A DNA stretch of 32,577 bases from Clostridia bacterium (GCA_017625565.1 JAGAKN010000023.1:1-32577), one strand, 5' to 3'; positions 7,688 to 17,177 are shown, counted from the first letter of the stretch. Program-made: numbers and translations. The notes: a model not told the origin generated them from the sequence alone.

Positions 7688-8194
7688 ATGTTCCACATTG
7701 TTCTCGTAGAGCCGGAAATTCCCCAAAACGCAGGGAATATCGCGCGTACGTGCGCGGCGACAGGCACGCATTTGCATATGATCCGTCCGCTTGGATTTGA
7801 AGTGAGCGACAAATATTTAAAACGCGCGGGGTTGGATTACTGGAATTTGGTGTCCATTTCTTATTACGATAGCTTTGACGAGTTGCAATCGCAGTATCCC
7901 GAAAGTCGGTTTTTCTATTTCACGACCAAGGGCAGGCATCGGCATAGCGACGTGGCGTTCCGCGACGGCGATTTCTTGGTGTTTGGCAAGGAAACAAAAG
8001 GTTTACCTGAAGAGTTGTTGATGAAAAACGAGCAAACGTGCTTGCGTATCCCGATGTTTTCGGAAGCGCGGTCGCTGAATTTGAGCAATTCGGTTGCGGT
8101 GGCGTTGTACGAAGCTTTGCGTCAAACGGACTACGCAGGTTTGTTGGAAACGGGGGAATTGCACGAACACAGTTGGTCGGAAATTGATGAATAA
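7688..8194 (+). CDS. trmL: tRNA (cytidine/uridine-34 2'-O)-methyltransferase
   Basis: A 168-residue SPOUT-fold methyltransferase that methylates the ribose of the wobble base in tRNA-Leu isoacceptors, using S-adenosylmethionine. The three SpoU motifs are visible: PEIPQNAGNIARTC near the start, FGKETKGLP in the middle, and IPMFSEARSLNLSNSVAVALYEALRQ near the end, which forms the trefoil knot and cofactor pocket. Length and lack of extra domains match TrmL rather than the larger TrmH or RlmB. An AAGGAG site precedes the ATG. It is a monocistronic unit between its promoter and a terminator shared with the convergent DeoR-type gene. Confidence 0.92.
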   Translation: MFHIVLVEPEIPQNAGNIARTCAATGTHLHMIRPLGFEVSDKYLKRAGLDYWNLVSISYYDSFDELQSQYPESRFFYFTTKGRHRHSDVAFRDGDFLVFGKETKGLPEELLMKNEQTCLRIPMFSEARSLNLSNSVAVALYEALRQTDYAGLLETGELHEHSWSEIDE

Positions 8195-8264
8195 AAAAGC
8201 CCCGCGTTTTTGCTTGGGGGGTTAGGAAACGACGACTAAAGCGATTTACAAGGATAGAGAGAAT

Positions 8265-8297
8265 AAAAAAAGCGTTGCTTGTCGCAACGCTTTTTAT
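8265..8297. terminator. Bidirectional terminator, trmL and deoR-type gene
   Basis: Perfect 12-bp stem (8267-8278 with 8284-8295, loop TTGTC) in which runs of A and T flank the GC core, giving U-tracts on both strands. Confidence 0.88.
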
Positions 8298-8307
8298 ATA
8301 CTATGCA

Positions 8308-9066
8308 TTAAATTACTACGATATCCTTGGCTTTAAACTGTGCCTTTAAAGGTTCGGGGAATACGTCGTCGGTGATCAAGACGTTAATGTCTTCCGTTCT
8401 CGCGAAGGTGTACGGCTTAATTTTGCCGACTTTGGAGCTATCCAACATCATATACAAGAACTTCGCTTTTTTGCAAATGACGCGTAAAAGTTCCGCTTCC
8501 ACCTGCGAACTACACGAGAAACCGTTTTCGGGCGTGAACGCCGACGCAGAGATAATCGCGAGCTCGAAATTCGTATCCGTGAAATACAGCGATGAAAAGC
8601 TGGACGCCGTGACGAGATTTTCCTTAATCAGTTGTCCGCCGAGCAAATTCACGACGACGTTTTTCTTTTTTGCGAGTTCCGTCGCAACCGCAAGCCCGTT
8701 GGTGAAGATATTGCAATGGATATCCGCCATTTCTTTAGCAAGGTAGAGCGCCGTCGAACCGCCGTCGATAAAGATGGACGCGCCTTCGTCGATCAAACCT
8801 GCGGCTTTTTGCGCGATTTCGATTTTTTCGTCCGTGTGCATGGTCGTTTTCTTGGTATACGGTTCTCCCGAAGTTTTTTGCACTTCCCGAACGGACATCG
8901 CGCCACCGCGGATACGGATGATTTTGCCCTCTTCTTCCAACAAGAATAAATCCCGACGCAAGGTCATTTGCGAAACGTTGGGGAAATATTCTTCCAACTG
9001 TTCCAAGGAAAGTTTACCGCGCTTGTCTAAAAGCTCTGCGATTTCTGAAATACGTTCTCTTTTCAT
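8308..9066 (-). CDS. DeoR/GlpR-family transcriptional regulator
   Basis: A 252-residue regulator. Residues about 5-57 form the winged helix-turn-helix with the DeoR signature (LSLEQLEEYF, SQMTLRRDL, ILRIRGGA-like end). The remainder is the DeoRC sensor domain, starting at EKIEIAQKAAGLI and including IFIDGGSTALYLA, a phosphosugar-binding motif. Family members usually repress sugar-catabolic operons and release DNA on binding a phosphorylated sugar. Here no sugar operon is adjacent, so the target is unknown. The start at 9066 is chosen for its GGAG site; 18 bases upstream there is a weaker alternative. It is convergent with trmL. Confidence 0.9.
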   Translation of the reverse strand: MKRERISEIAELLDKRGKLSLEQLEEYFPNVSQMTLRRDLFLLEEEGKIIRIRGGAMSVREVQKTSGEPYTKKTTMHTDEKIEIAQKAAGLIDEGASIFIDGGSTALYLAKEMADIHCNIFTNGLAVATELAKKKNVVVNLLGGQLIKENLVTASSFSSLYFTDTNFELAIISASAFTPENGFSCSSQVEAELLRVICKKAKFLYMMLDSSKVGKIKPYTFARTEDINVLITDDVFPEPLKAQFKAKDIVVI

Positions 9067-9252
9067 AAATTTTCTCCTTCGCAAGTTCGTATATCAAATT
9101 TATCACAAAATTCACAAAAAATCAAGCAAAAAAGCGTAAAACATAGATTTTTTTGTAAAAATTAACAAAATTTGCAAAAAATAAAAAAGATTATGCAAGA
9201 TTTTTACAAACCAAGAAGAAAAGTTTGCAGGAAAAAATGTGCATATTTTTGC

Positions 9253-9281
9253 TTGCCGACGGGAAAAGAATGTGGTATAAT
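9253..9281 (+). promoter_or_regulatory. Promoter of the HTH-like gene
   Basis: TTGCCG (9253-9258), a 17-bp spacer and TATAAT (9276-9281). Transcription would begin near 9288, which rules out the in-frame start at 9172. Confidence 0.75.
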
Positions 9282-9312
9282 AACAGGGAAGAACTTTGGA
9301 GCATATACTACA

Positions 9313-9939
9313 ATGTACGATTTTTTAACGGATTTAGACGAATTTTTTTGCCGGAAATACGCAAATTACGACAAGCTGTGTATTTTGCCTGGGTATAAAG
9401 TGCCGATGATGCAGGCGTCGGAAGTGCGAGAAGACGGGCGCACCTACGCATACACCTTACCCATGGACACGATGAGTCTTTCCAGGCAGGAAAAAAAGGC
9501 GGAAATTTTGGCGGAATTGAAAAAACGATTAAGCGACAAAACCTTTTCGTTTTCCTTTCAGCCGTATAACTTATACGAACGTGTGAAAAATACGTTTTCG
9601 AAATACGCATTTCATAAGAATTTAAAAACCGTTTTGGCAAAATACCGCCTTACACCGCTTGAAGCAGGCGAATTGCTAGCAATCGATCCTGTGATTTGGA
9701 AAAATATTGTCAAAGGAGCGTTTGCCCCGACGAAGAATTTGTTGTTTTCGTTAGCGTTCGCGGTGCAACTTTCGGTGGAAGATTTGGATGCGTTGTTCCT
9801 GTTGTGCGAATTTGAATTCGATTACGCGCAAGAAAAGGACGTTGTAATCCGCTATTTGTTAGAACAACGCGTATACAACCGCGAAATGATCGACGTGGCG
9901 TTCCAAGAATACCATATCGGGAATTTGTTTTTGAAATAA
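9313..9939 (+). CDS. HTH-like protein of unknown function
   Basis: Counting from the ATG at 9313, placed just after the predicted transcript start, the protein has 208 residues. The first 70 or so are unrecognised. Residues 95-208 look like an HTH module followed by a conserved tail: LTPLEAGELLAIDPVIWKNIVKG resembles a helix-turn-helix recognition segment. The rest (FAVQLSVEDLDALFLLCEF, then VIRYLLEQRVYNREMIDVAFQEY) matches a recurrent clostridial arrangement of an HTH plus a helical end with a 'lives in a stable state unless Y' style of packing that I cannot name. The ribosome binding site is weak (GGAG 12 bases upstream). It lies alone between the DeoR-type gene and the cys T-box. A DNA-binding role is inferred. 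Confidence 0.65.
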   Translation: MYDFLTDLDEFFCRKYANYDKLCILPGYKVPMMQASEVREDGRTYAYTLPMDTMSLSRQEKKAEILAELKKRLSDKTFSFSFQPYNLYERVKNTFSKYAFHKNLKTVLAKYRLTPLEAGELLAIDPVIWKNIVKGAFAPTKNLLFSLAFAVQLSVEDLDALFLLCEFEFDYAQEKDVVIRYLLEQRVYNREMIDVAFQEYHIGNLFLK

Positions 9940-9951
9940 TCTTCCAAACGG

Positions 9952-9980
9952 TTGCGTTTTGCAAAAGAGTATGGTATAAT
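9952..9980 (+). promoter_or_regulatory. Promoter of the cysE operon
   Basis: TTGCGT (9952-9957), a 17-bp spacer and TATAAT (9975-9980), immediately upstream of the T-box leader. Confidence 0.8.
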
Positions 9981-9986
9981 GAACAA

Positions 9987-10233
9987 AATTGCATAATCCG
10001 AGCGGGAAAAGAGTATCCGTGCCTGAACGCGGAAAGAGAGATGCGCCGTGGGCTGAAAGCGTATCGCGTAAACAGGATGGAGAAAGTGCGTTTCCGCGTG
10101 AATAGGACAGATTAATACTCTGCGGTAGTCCCCGTTATCGGACGAAAAAGGGAAAGTTTTTACGGGCTTTCTGAAGTAAAGTGGAACAGCGTTTACCGCG
10201 CCTTTATACGATGGTATAAGGGCGCGGTTTTTT
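9987..10233 (+). promoter_or_regulatory. T-box leader, probably tRNA-Cys responsive
   Basis: A T-box riboswitch that senses uncharged tRNA and lets transcription continue. Stem I can be drawn: basal helix 10002-10009 with 10091-10097, AGTA at 10012-10015, AGAGAG bulge 10035-10040, and apical helix 10041-10046 with 10059-10064. The specifier loop contains GAA (10082-10084) and then TGC (10087-10089), a cysteine codon. The CCGTTATC element is at 10132-10139. The T-box core AAAGTGGAACAGCG (10178-10191) has a UGGA bulge, which pairs with a U73 discriminator as in tRNA-Cys. The terminator is a 15-bp stem (10195-10209 with 10214-10228) ending in Ts. The exact specifier register is my reading. Downstream genes make cysteine precursor and charge tRNA-Cys, which agrees. 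Confidence 0.88.
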
Positions 10234-10250
10234 AGACGTAAGGAGAGAAT

Positions 10251-11015
10251 ATGTTTTTTAAAAGCTTAAAAGAGGATATCAAGGCGGCGAAACGCAACGA
10301 TCCTGCCGCACGGAATTGGTTTGAAATTTTACTCACCTATTCGGGCGTGCATGCGCTCTCGTGGCATCGCGTCGCGCGGTTTTTCTATAAAATCAAATTG
10401 AAACTGATCGCGCGGATGATCAGTCAGATGGCGCGGTTTTTCACGGGCATTGAAATTCATCCTGCGGCAAAAATTGAAGCAGGGGTGTTCATTGACCACG
10501 GCTCTGGCGTGGTGATCGGTGAAACGGCGGAAGTGCATAAAGGCACGGTAATTTATCAGGGCGTGACGCTTGGCGGTACGGGCAAGGAACGTGGCAAACG
10601 TCACCCGACGATTATGGAAAACGTCACCCTTTCCGCGGGCGCAAAAGTGCTTGGTGGGTTTACCGTCGGCGCGGGGGCGAAAATCGGCGCGGGGGCGGTG
10701 GTGCTAAAAGAAGTTCCGCCGTACGCAACGGTCGTTGGGATTCCCGGACGTGTGGTGCGTATTCGTCCGCCCGAAGAAGGGCATCCCATTCACGACGGGA
10801 TTATCGCGGTGGCGGCGCTTAATTCGGAGTTGAAAGCGGAAGAGTTGGAGCTCAAGGAAGAACAAGCCAAGGAAGCGGCGCGGATCGCCGAAGAAAAACG
10901 TAGCGGAAAGTTGACGCCGATGCAACCCATTCCGCTGATAAACGAACCGATACGACAAGCCCCCGTGGGGAAGGAAATAGAAGAGAAGGAAGGAGAAGAA
11001 AATGAAAATTTATAA
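10251..11015 (+). CDS. cysE: Serine O-acetyltransferase
   Basis: A 254-residue enzyme that acetylates L-serine with acetyl-CoA to O-acetylserine, the first step of cysteine synthesis. It has the short N-terminal helical domain typical of Gram-positive CysE, then the left-handed beta-helix of hexapeptide repeats. Catalytic residues are visible as IDHGSG (Asp82, His83) and the loop GGTGKERGKRHPT (His118). After the family core ends near residue 183 there is an added Glu/Lys-rich tail of about 70 residues, probably helical and of unknown role. The gene begins just after the T-box terminator with a GGAG site and overlaps cysS by 14 bases. Confidence 0.95.
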   Translation: MFFKSLKEDIKAAKRNDPAARNWFEILLTYSGVHALSWHRVARFFYKIKLKLIARMISQMARFFTGIEIHPAAKIEAGVFIDHGSGVVIGETAEVHKGTVIYQGVTLGGTGKERGKRHPTIMENVTLSAGAKVLGGFTVGAGAKIGAGAVVLKEVPPYATVVGIPGRVVRIRPPEEGHPIHDGIIAVAALNSELKAEELELKEEQAKEAARIAEEKRSGKLTPMQPIPLINEPIRQAPVGKEIEEKEGEENENL

Positions 11016-12450
11016 CTCGTTGACCAAGAGAAAGGAAGAATTTGTTCCGCTTGACGGAAACAAAGTAAAAATGTACGCATGTGGAATCACGGTTTCGGGC
11101 GAAGCGCATATCGGGCACGGCTATCAAGCGTTGATTTACGATATTATGCGGAAGTATTTAAAAAAGCAAGGCTATGACGTCACGTACGCCCGTAATTATA
11201 CGGACGTAGACGATAAGATTATCGCAAAATCCCGCGAAACGGGGATTCCTGCGGACGAATACGCTGCGAAAATGATTGAAAACATCAACGAAATTATGGA
11301 AAAATTCCACGTGGACGATCCCGACGTTTGGTTAAAAGCGACGGAAAACATTGACAACATTATCGGATTTGTGACGGCGCTCATTGAAAAAGGTCACGCG
11401 TATCCGACGAAGAACGGGGACGTGTATTTCGACGTGGAAAGTTTCCCGGGCTATGGAAAGCTTTCCAACCGTAATTTGGACGACGCCCTTGACGGCGTGC
11501 GTGTGGACAACGACGAAGACAAGAAAAACGCCTACGATTTCGCGCTTTGGAAGAGCGCAAAACCCGGGGAAATCTCTTGGGATTCGCCTTGGGGCAAGGG
11601 TAGACCGGGTTGGCATATCGAATGCTCGGCGATGAACCGCGAAGCGTTTGGCGAACAAATTGATATCCACGGCGGTGGCAGGGATTTGATTTTCCCGCAT
11701 CACGAAAACGAAATCGCACAAACGGAAGCGCTTACGGGCAAGCAATTCGTTAAATACTGGACGCATAACGGGCTGATCAAGGTCAACGGACAAAAGATGA
11801 GTAAATCGCTCGGCAACAGTTTGTTGCTTGCGGATTTACTCGAAAAATACAGCGACGAAGCGGTAAAATTCGCGCTTTTGCAAACCAATTACCGCAACGA
11901 TATCAACGTGACGGACACGTTATTCCCCGACGCGGAAAAGCACTTGTACGAGTTTTATTCGACGCTCGCGGTCGTGGAAAGCGTGATAGATAAACTCAAC
12001 GGCATGGAGTTGACGCTCGAAAACGCGGACGTAATGCGCGCGGTGGAAGCGTCGGAAAAGGTGGAAACGGAGTTCAACGAATGCATGAGCGACGATTTCA
12101 ATACGGCGTTGGCGCTTTCTAACCTGTTTGCTTATTTTAAAGAGATCAAGAAATTGTTGAATGTAGGGCAATCGGGGGCGTATTTCACGGCGCTTTCCTA
12201 CGCGGTGCAAATCCGTAAAACGTACGGCTTGTTGGGGTTGTTCCGTAAAAACGCGAAAGAATACGTCGAATGGTACGATAGCAAAAACAAGGAAGAAATC
12301 CCAGCTGAAGTACAGGCGATCGCCGAAGAACGGTGGACGGCAAGAACGAATAAGGATTGGGCAAAGAGCGACGAATTGCGCGCAAAGCTTGCGGAAATGG
12401 GTTATACCGTAAAGGATAGCAAGACGGGCTACGAATTGACGAAGAACTGA
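11002..12450 (+). CDS. cysS: Cysteinyl-tRNA synthetase
   Basis: A 482-residue class I aminoacyl-tRNA synthetase that charges tRNA-Cys. HIGH is at 36-39 and KMSKS at 265-269. Four probable zinc ligands that select cysteine are Cys27, Cys208, His233 and Glu237 (in HHENE). The C-terminal DALR and anticodon-binding region ends with the usual MGYTVKDSKTGYEL motif. It starts inside the end of cysE, so the two are translationally coupled under the same T-box. The pairing of cysteine precursor synthesis and cysteine charging under one tRNA-sensing leader is common in Bacillota. Confidence 0.97.
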   Translation: MKIYNSLTKRKEEFVPLDGNKVKMYACGITVSGEAHIGHGYQALIYDIMRKYLKKQGYDVTYARNYTDVDDKIIAKSRETGIPADEYAAKMIENINEIMEKFHVDDPDVWLKATENIDNIIGFVTALIEKGHAYPTKNGDVYFDVESFPGYGKLSNRNLDDALDGVRVDNDEDKKNAYDFALWKSAKPGEISWDSPWGKGRPGWHIECSAMNREAFGEQIDIHGGGRDLIFPHHENEIAQTEALTGKQFVKYWTHNGLIKVNGQKMSKSLGNSLLLADLLEKYSDEAVKFALLQTNYRNDINVTDTLFPDAEKHLYEFYSTLAVVESVIDKLNGMELTLENADVMRAVEASEKVETEFNECMSDDFNTALALSNLFAYFKEIKKLLNVGQSGAYFTALSYAVQIRKTYGLLGLFRKNAKEYVEWYDSKNKEEIPAEVQAIAEERWTARTNKDWAKSDELRAKLAEMGYTVKDSKTGYELTKN

Positions 12451-12464
12451 CGGAGAAAGAAAAA

Positions 12465-13415
12465 ATGGACGCGTTTAGCGTAATGTTGAAGAACGTATTG
12501 ATTTTCGTAGCGCTTGCAATCCCGGGGTTTTTACTTGTCAAAAGTAAGCTGTTAAAGTCCGAGCAATCAGGGGCATTTTCGAAGTTCGTTCAATACGTGG
12601 GTATGCCGTTTTTGATTATAAGCGGTACGGCAGGGATCGAATTTACCCGTAAATTTACGACGTCGGTGTTGCTTATGGCAGGGCTTTTGTTTGTCTGTAT
12701 CGTCGTTGCGCTGGTTTTTTCCAAGCCGTTGACGGCAAGAGAAAAGGACAAACAAAAACAAGGAATGATGCGGTTTTGCGCCGTGTTCTCCAACTGCGGA
12801 TTTTTGGCGATCCCTTTGGCGGTGGCGGTGTTTGGGACAAACTCGATAGTGACGGCGTTCGTCATCGTAAACAACGTGTTAATCAATCTATTTATGTACA
12901 CCGTCGGGATTTATCTCGTTTCGGGGGATAAAAAAGCGATCGGGGTGAAAGGGCTTGCGCTCAATCCCGTGATACTGGCTTTTATCGTGGGGCTTATTTT
13001 TAATTTGACGGGCGTAGTGGACAAGGTGTCGGAAATTGCTGATTACTGCGAAGATTTCAGCCTGACCGTCACGCCTTTGGCGATGACGATTTTGGGGATA
13101 AAACTTGGCGGAATCGAGTGGAAACGCCTGTTCACGCAAAAGACTGTATATTACATATCCGCTTTGCGGTTGCTAGTGTTTCCTATTGCGATCACAGGGG
13201 TATTGTTGGCGTGCCACTTTGCTTTTGAGTTGGACAAGGAAGTTGTTTTGGCGATTTTCGTGTCCATTTCTATGCCGACGGCGACGATTTCGTCGGCGTT
13301 TGCCGATACGTACCATGGTGATGCGGACGGGGCGGCGATGTATACGCTGGGTTCGACAGTGTTTTCGATTGCGACGATTCCCGTATTATATTGGTTGTTA
13401 TGCGTCATTCTTTGA
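12465..13415 (+). CDS. AEC-family membrane transporter
   Basis: A 316-residue polytopic membrane protein with about ten hydrophobic helices in two five-helix halves, as in the auxin efflux carrier (AEC) family. Markers are a helix-break Asn-Cys-Gly-Phe in FSNCGFLAIPLAVAVFG, followed by the second-half motif ITPLAMTILGIKLG-like sequence (here VTPLAMTILGIKL), and a final SMPTATISSAFADTY crossover region. Family members are secondary carriers for auxin-like or carboxylate and amino-acid substrates. It starts 14 bases after cysS with a GGAG site, so it is likely in the cysteine T-box operon. That suggests, but does not prove, a role in transporting a cysteine- or serine-related compound. Confidence 0.85.
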   Translation: MDAFSVMLKNVLIFVALAIPGFLLVKSKLLKSEQSGAFSKFVQYVGMPFLIISGTAGIEFTRKFTTSVLLMAGLLFVCIVVALVFSKPLTAREKDKQKQGMMRFCAVFSNCGFLAIPLAVAVFGTNSIVTAFVIVNNVLINLFMYTVGIYLVSGDKKAIGVKGLALNPVILAFIVGLIFNLTGVVDKVSEIADYCEDFSLTVTPLAMTILGIKLGGIEWKRLFTQKTVYYISALRLLVFPIAITGVLLACHFAFELDKEVVLAIFVSISMPTATISSAFADTYHGDADGAAMYTLGSTVFSIATIPVLYWLLCVIL

Positions 13416-13434
13416 CTACGAGCAATAGATTGCT

Positions 13435-13463
13435 TGACAAAACCGTTTTAGAAATATATAATG
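13435..13463 (+). promoter_or_regulatory. Promoter of alaS
   Basis: TTGACA (13435-13440), a 17-bp spacer and TATAAT (13458-13463), 30 bases ahead of alaS. There is no room for a T-box, unlike the cysE operon. Confidence 0.88.
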
Positions 13464-13493
13464 TAAAAGAAACCAAATGAGAAGGTAAAGAAT

Positions 13494-15323
13494 ATGAAAA
13501 CGTATACAGGACAAGCTTTGAGAGAAATGTATCTCAACTTCTTTAAGGAAAAGGGACACAAGGTAATTCCTTCCGCGTCCCTGATTCCCGAAAACGATCC
13601 TACCGTATTGTTCACAACGGCGGGCATGCATCCATTAGTGCCGTACTTGCTTGGGGAAAAACACCCTGCGGGGAAACGCCTTTGCGACGTGCAAAAATGC
13701 GTGCGGACGGGAGATATCGACGACGTTGGCGACGAACGGCATTGTACGTTTTTTGAAATGCTCGGCAACTGGTCGCTCGGCGATTATTTCAAGGAAGAAA
13801 TGATCCCTTGGAGCTACGAATTTTTGACGGGAGAGAACTATCTCGGAATTCCCAGCGAGCAAATCGCGGTCACGGTATTCGGTGGCGACGAAACGTTGCC
13901 CCGTGACGACGAAGCGGCAGCGCTTTGGGAAAAAGCCGGCATTAAGAAAGAGAATATCTATTTCATGCCCCGTGAAAACAACTGGTGGGGGCCTGCAGGC
14001 TTGACAGGACCTTGCGGTACGGATACGGAAATGTTCGTAATTCGTAAGCCGAAATGCTCGCCTACGTGCAATCCCGATTGTAATTGTGGCGCGTTCTTGG
14101 AAATTTGGAACGACGTATTCATGCGTTTTAACAAGCAAGCCGACGGTAGCTACGTTGAACTCTCGCAAAAAAACGTGGACACGGGTATGGGTTTGGAGCG
14201 CGCGCTTTGCGTTTTGAATGGAAAATCGAGCGTCTACGAAACGGATATTTTTGCGAATGCGATTCAAACGATTAGCGAATTGACGGACAAGGAATACGGC
14301 GCAGACGAGGAAACGACGAAAGCGTTTCGCGTATTGCTCGATCATACGCGTACGGCGACGTTTATGCTCGGCGACGAGAAAGGGATCGTGCCGTCGAATA
14401 CCGACCAAGGGTATATTTTGCGTCGGATTATCCGTCGTGCGGTGCGCTATGGGCGCAAGATCAACTTGCCGGAAGGCAGTCTTGTCAAGATTTCGGCGAC
14501 GTTCATTGAAGAATATAAGGACGTATATCCGGAGCTTGCCATCAACCGTGAAAAGATCGCGGAAGAATTGAACAAGGAAGAGGCGAAATTTAATAAGACT
14601 TTGCAACAAGGTTTGAAGGAATTTGAAAAATGCGTCAACGGTATTGAACGCAAGAACGCATTCATGTCGCAAAAAGATCCGAAGTACGTACCCGAAACGG
14701 TGATTGGTGGCAAGCAAGCATTCCACTTGTACGACACCTACGGTTTCCCTGTAGAAATCACGGACGAAATGGCGAAAGAACGCGGTTTGTCGGTGGATTT
14801 GGACGGCTATAAAGCGGCGTTTGAAGAACATCAAAACAAGAGCAAAGCCGGTAGCGAGCAAAAATTCGCGTGCGGTCTTGCCGACCATAAAGAAGAAACG
14901 ACAAAATTGCATACGGCAACGCACTTGTTGCACGCGGCGTTGAAAAAAGTTTGCTCGCCCGACGTCAACCAAAAAGGCTCGAACATCACGGAAGAACGGT
15001 TGCGGTTCGACTTCAATTATCCCCAACCGATGACGGCGGAAGAAATCAAAGCCGTGGAAGATCTCGTCAACGAAGTTATTGCGAAAGATATTCCCGTCGT
15101 TATGCGTGAAATTTTCTTGGAAGAAGCGAAAGCGGAAGGGTTTACCGGCTTGTTCGAAAGCAAGTACGGCGAACAAGTAAAAACGTACACCATCGGCGAT
15201 TTCTCGAAAGAAATTTGCGGTGGTCCGCACGTGGAATCAACGGGGAAACTCGGCAAATTCAAGATTTTGAAAGAACAAAGCTGTGGTAGCGGTATTCGTC
15301 GTATCAAGGCGGTTTTACAATAA
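13494..15323 (+). CDS. alaS: Alanyl-tRNA synthetase, short form
   Basis: A 609-residue class II synthetase that charges tRNA-Ala. The aminoacylation domain is intact (FTTAGMHPLVPYL, CVRTGDIDDVGD, FFEMLGNWSLGDYFK, CNCGAFLEIWNDVFM, GMGLERAL). The editing domain has its four zinc-type ligands: His473, His477, Cys575 and His579. What is missing is notable: the roughly 110-residue beta-barrel normally between the tRNA-recognition and editing domains, and the whole C-Ala (DHHA1) end beyond GIRRIKAV. Most bacterial AlaRS have about 870 residues. Short versions of about 600 are known, for example in Borrelia. The stop at 15323 is genuine, with no coding sequence continuing. It is followed by a small hypothetical gene in the same unit. 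Confidence 0.95.
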   Translation: MKTYTGQALREMYLNFFKEKGHKVIPSASLIPENDPTVLFTTAGMHPLVPYLLGEKHPAGKRLCDVQKCVRTGDIDDVGDERHCTFFEMLGNWSLGDYFKEEMIPWSYEFLTGENYLGIPSEQIAVTVFGGDETLPRDDEAAALWEKAGIKKENIYFMPRENNWWGPAGLTGPCGTDTEMFVIRKPKCSPTCNPDCNCGAFLEIWNDVFMRFNKQADGSYVELSQKNVDTGMGLERALCVLNGKSSVYETDIFANAIQTISELTDKEYGADEETTKAFRVLLDHTRTATFMLGDEKGIVPSNTDQGYILRRIIRRAVRYGRKINLPEGSLVKISATFIEEYKDVYPELAINREKIAEELNKEEAKFNKTLQQGLKEFEKCVNGIERKNAFMSQKDPKYVPETVIGGKQAFHLYDTYGFPVEITDEMAKERGLSVDLDGYKAAFEEHQNKSKAGSEQKFACGLADHKEETTKLHTATHLLHAALKKVCSPDVNQKGSNITEERLRFDFNYPQPMTAEEIKAVEDLVNEVIAKDIPVVMREIFLEEAKAEGFTGLFESKYGEQVKTYTIGDFSKEICGGPHVESTGKLGKFKILKEQSCGSGIRRIKAVLQ

Positions 15324-15344
15324 AACCCTGTAGGCAGGTATGAG

Positions 15345-15728
15345 ATGAACGAAGTGCAATCTGCGGAAATCATTAAACAGTTAACCGCACCGTTTTTAGA
15401 AAATGGGTTTTCGTTTGAATACTTTTATCAAAAGGGTGGAGATAGCAGTTGCGTGTACGTTTGCCGTTTTAAAAAGGGGAAGGATTTTTTCGATTGGCGA
15501 GAAAACTCCGGTGGAAACGAGATCAATATCGTCGTTAGCGTCAACGGAGAATACCGTTTTCCATCTTTGAAGAAGTTGTATCCAAAAGCCTATCGCGCTT
15601 TTAAAATCAAGCATCTTTTTAAAAAGGCGACCGTCGGCGACCGACGTGCGTTTGTGGCGAAACTGCTTGTTGCGGAACTACAAAGTGGAAAATCAGATTT
15701 TCTCGGGATCAAACTCGAAAGAGAATAA
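15345..15728 (+). CDS. Hypothetical protein downstream of alaS
   Basis: A 127-residue protein I do not recognise. It is soluble, mixed charged and aromatic, with no signal or membrane helix. An N-terminal part predicts alternating strands (FSFEYFYQKGGDSSCVYVCRFKKG, then EINIVVSVNGEYRFPSLKKL), and a helical, basic end follows (RAFKIKHLFKKATVGDRRAFVAKLLVAELQSGK). It starts 21 bases after alaS with only a weak AGG-type site and is closed by a strong terminator, so it is probably cotranscribed with alaS. No function is proposed. Confidence 0.65.
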   Translation: MNEVQSAEIIKQLTAPFLENGFSFEYFYQKGGDSSCVYVCRFKKGKDFFDWRENSGGNEINIVVSVNGEYRFPSLKKLYPKAYRAFKIKHLFKKATVGDRRAFVAKLLVAELQSGKSDFLGIKLERE

Positions 15729-15782
15729 CGAAGCGATATACCGCGCGAGTAAGACGATATGGTATAAAATTTGTTATAAAAT

Positions 15783-15817
15783 AAAAAAATCTCTGCGGAA
15801 TTCCGTAGAGATTTTTT
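15783..15817. terminator. Bidirectional terminator, alaS unit and mnmA
   Basis: Stem 15784-15798 with 15803-15817 around an AATT loop, flanked by A7 and T6 runs. It serves the plus-strand hypothetical gene and the convergent mnmA. Confidence 0.9.
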
Positions 15818-15853
15818 GTTGATATTGCTTATTAAATCGCCGAATATAAGCGA

Positions 15854-16999
<1,146 letters not shown>

Positions 17000-17104
17000 T
17001 TAATTTAGAAATAGTATACCATAAACGCTTGCAAAAAGGAAGTAAAAAATAGTAAAATAGAAATGCTTTTTGAAAGAAAACGAAAAAAAGCGAATTTAAG
17101 TGAC

Positions 17105-17177
17105 GTACCCGTAGTGTAATTGGATAACATTACGGCCTCCGACGCCGTCGAGTTTGGGTTCGAGCCCCATCCACGAG
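17105..17177 (+). pseudogene. Degenerate tRNA-Arg(CCG) copy
   Basis: It matches the downstream tRNA-Arg through the acceptor 5' strand (GTACCCG), D-arm, a perfect ACGGC/GCCGT anticodon stem with loop CTCCGAC, and the T-loop TTCGAGC. After CCCC at 17167 or so the sequence diverges (ATCCACGAG) and the acceptor 3' strand and CCA are gone. It cannot fold into a full tRNA. Its 5' acceptor strand pairs perfectly with CGGGTAC, the end found both in the intact tRNA and at the displaced 3' fragment at 21195-21207. Confidence 0.75.

Noticed and set aside
13635..15230. 531-codon minus-strand ORF opposite alaS
   Set aside because: A shadow of the alaS codon pattern. AlaRS motifs on the plus strand are unambiguous.
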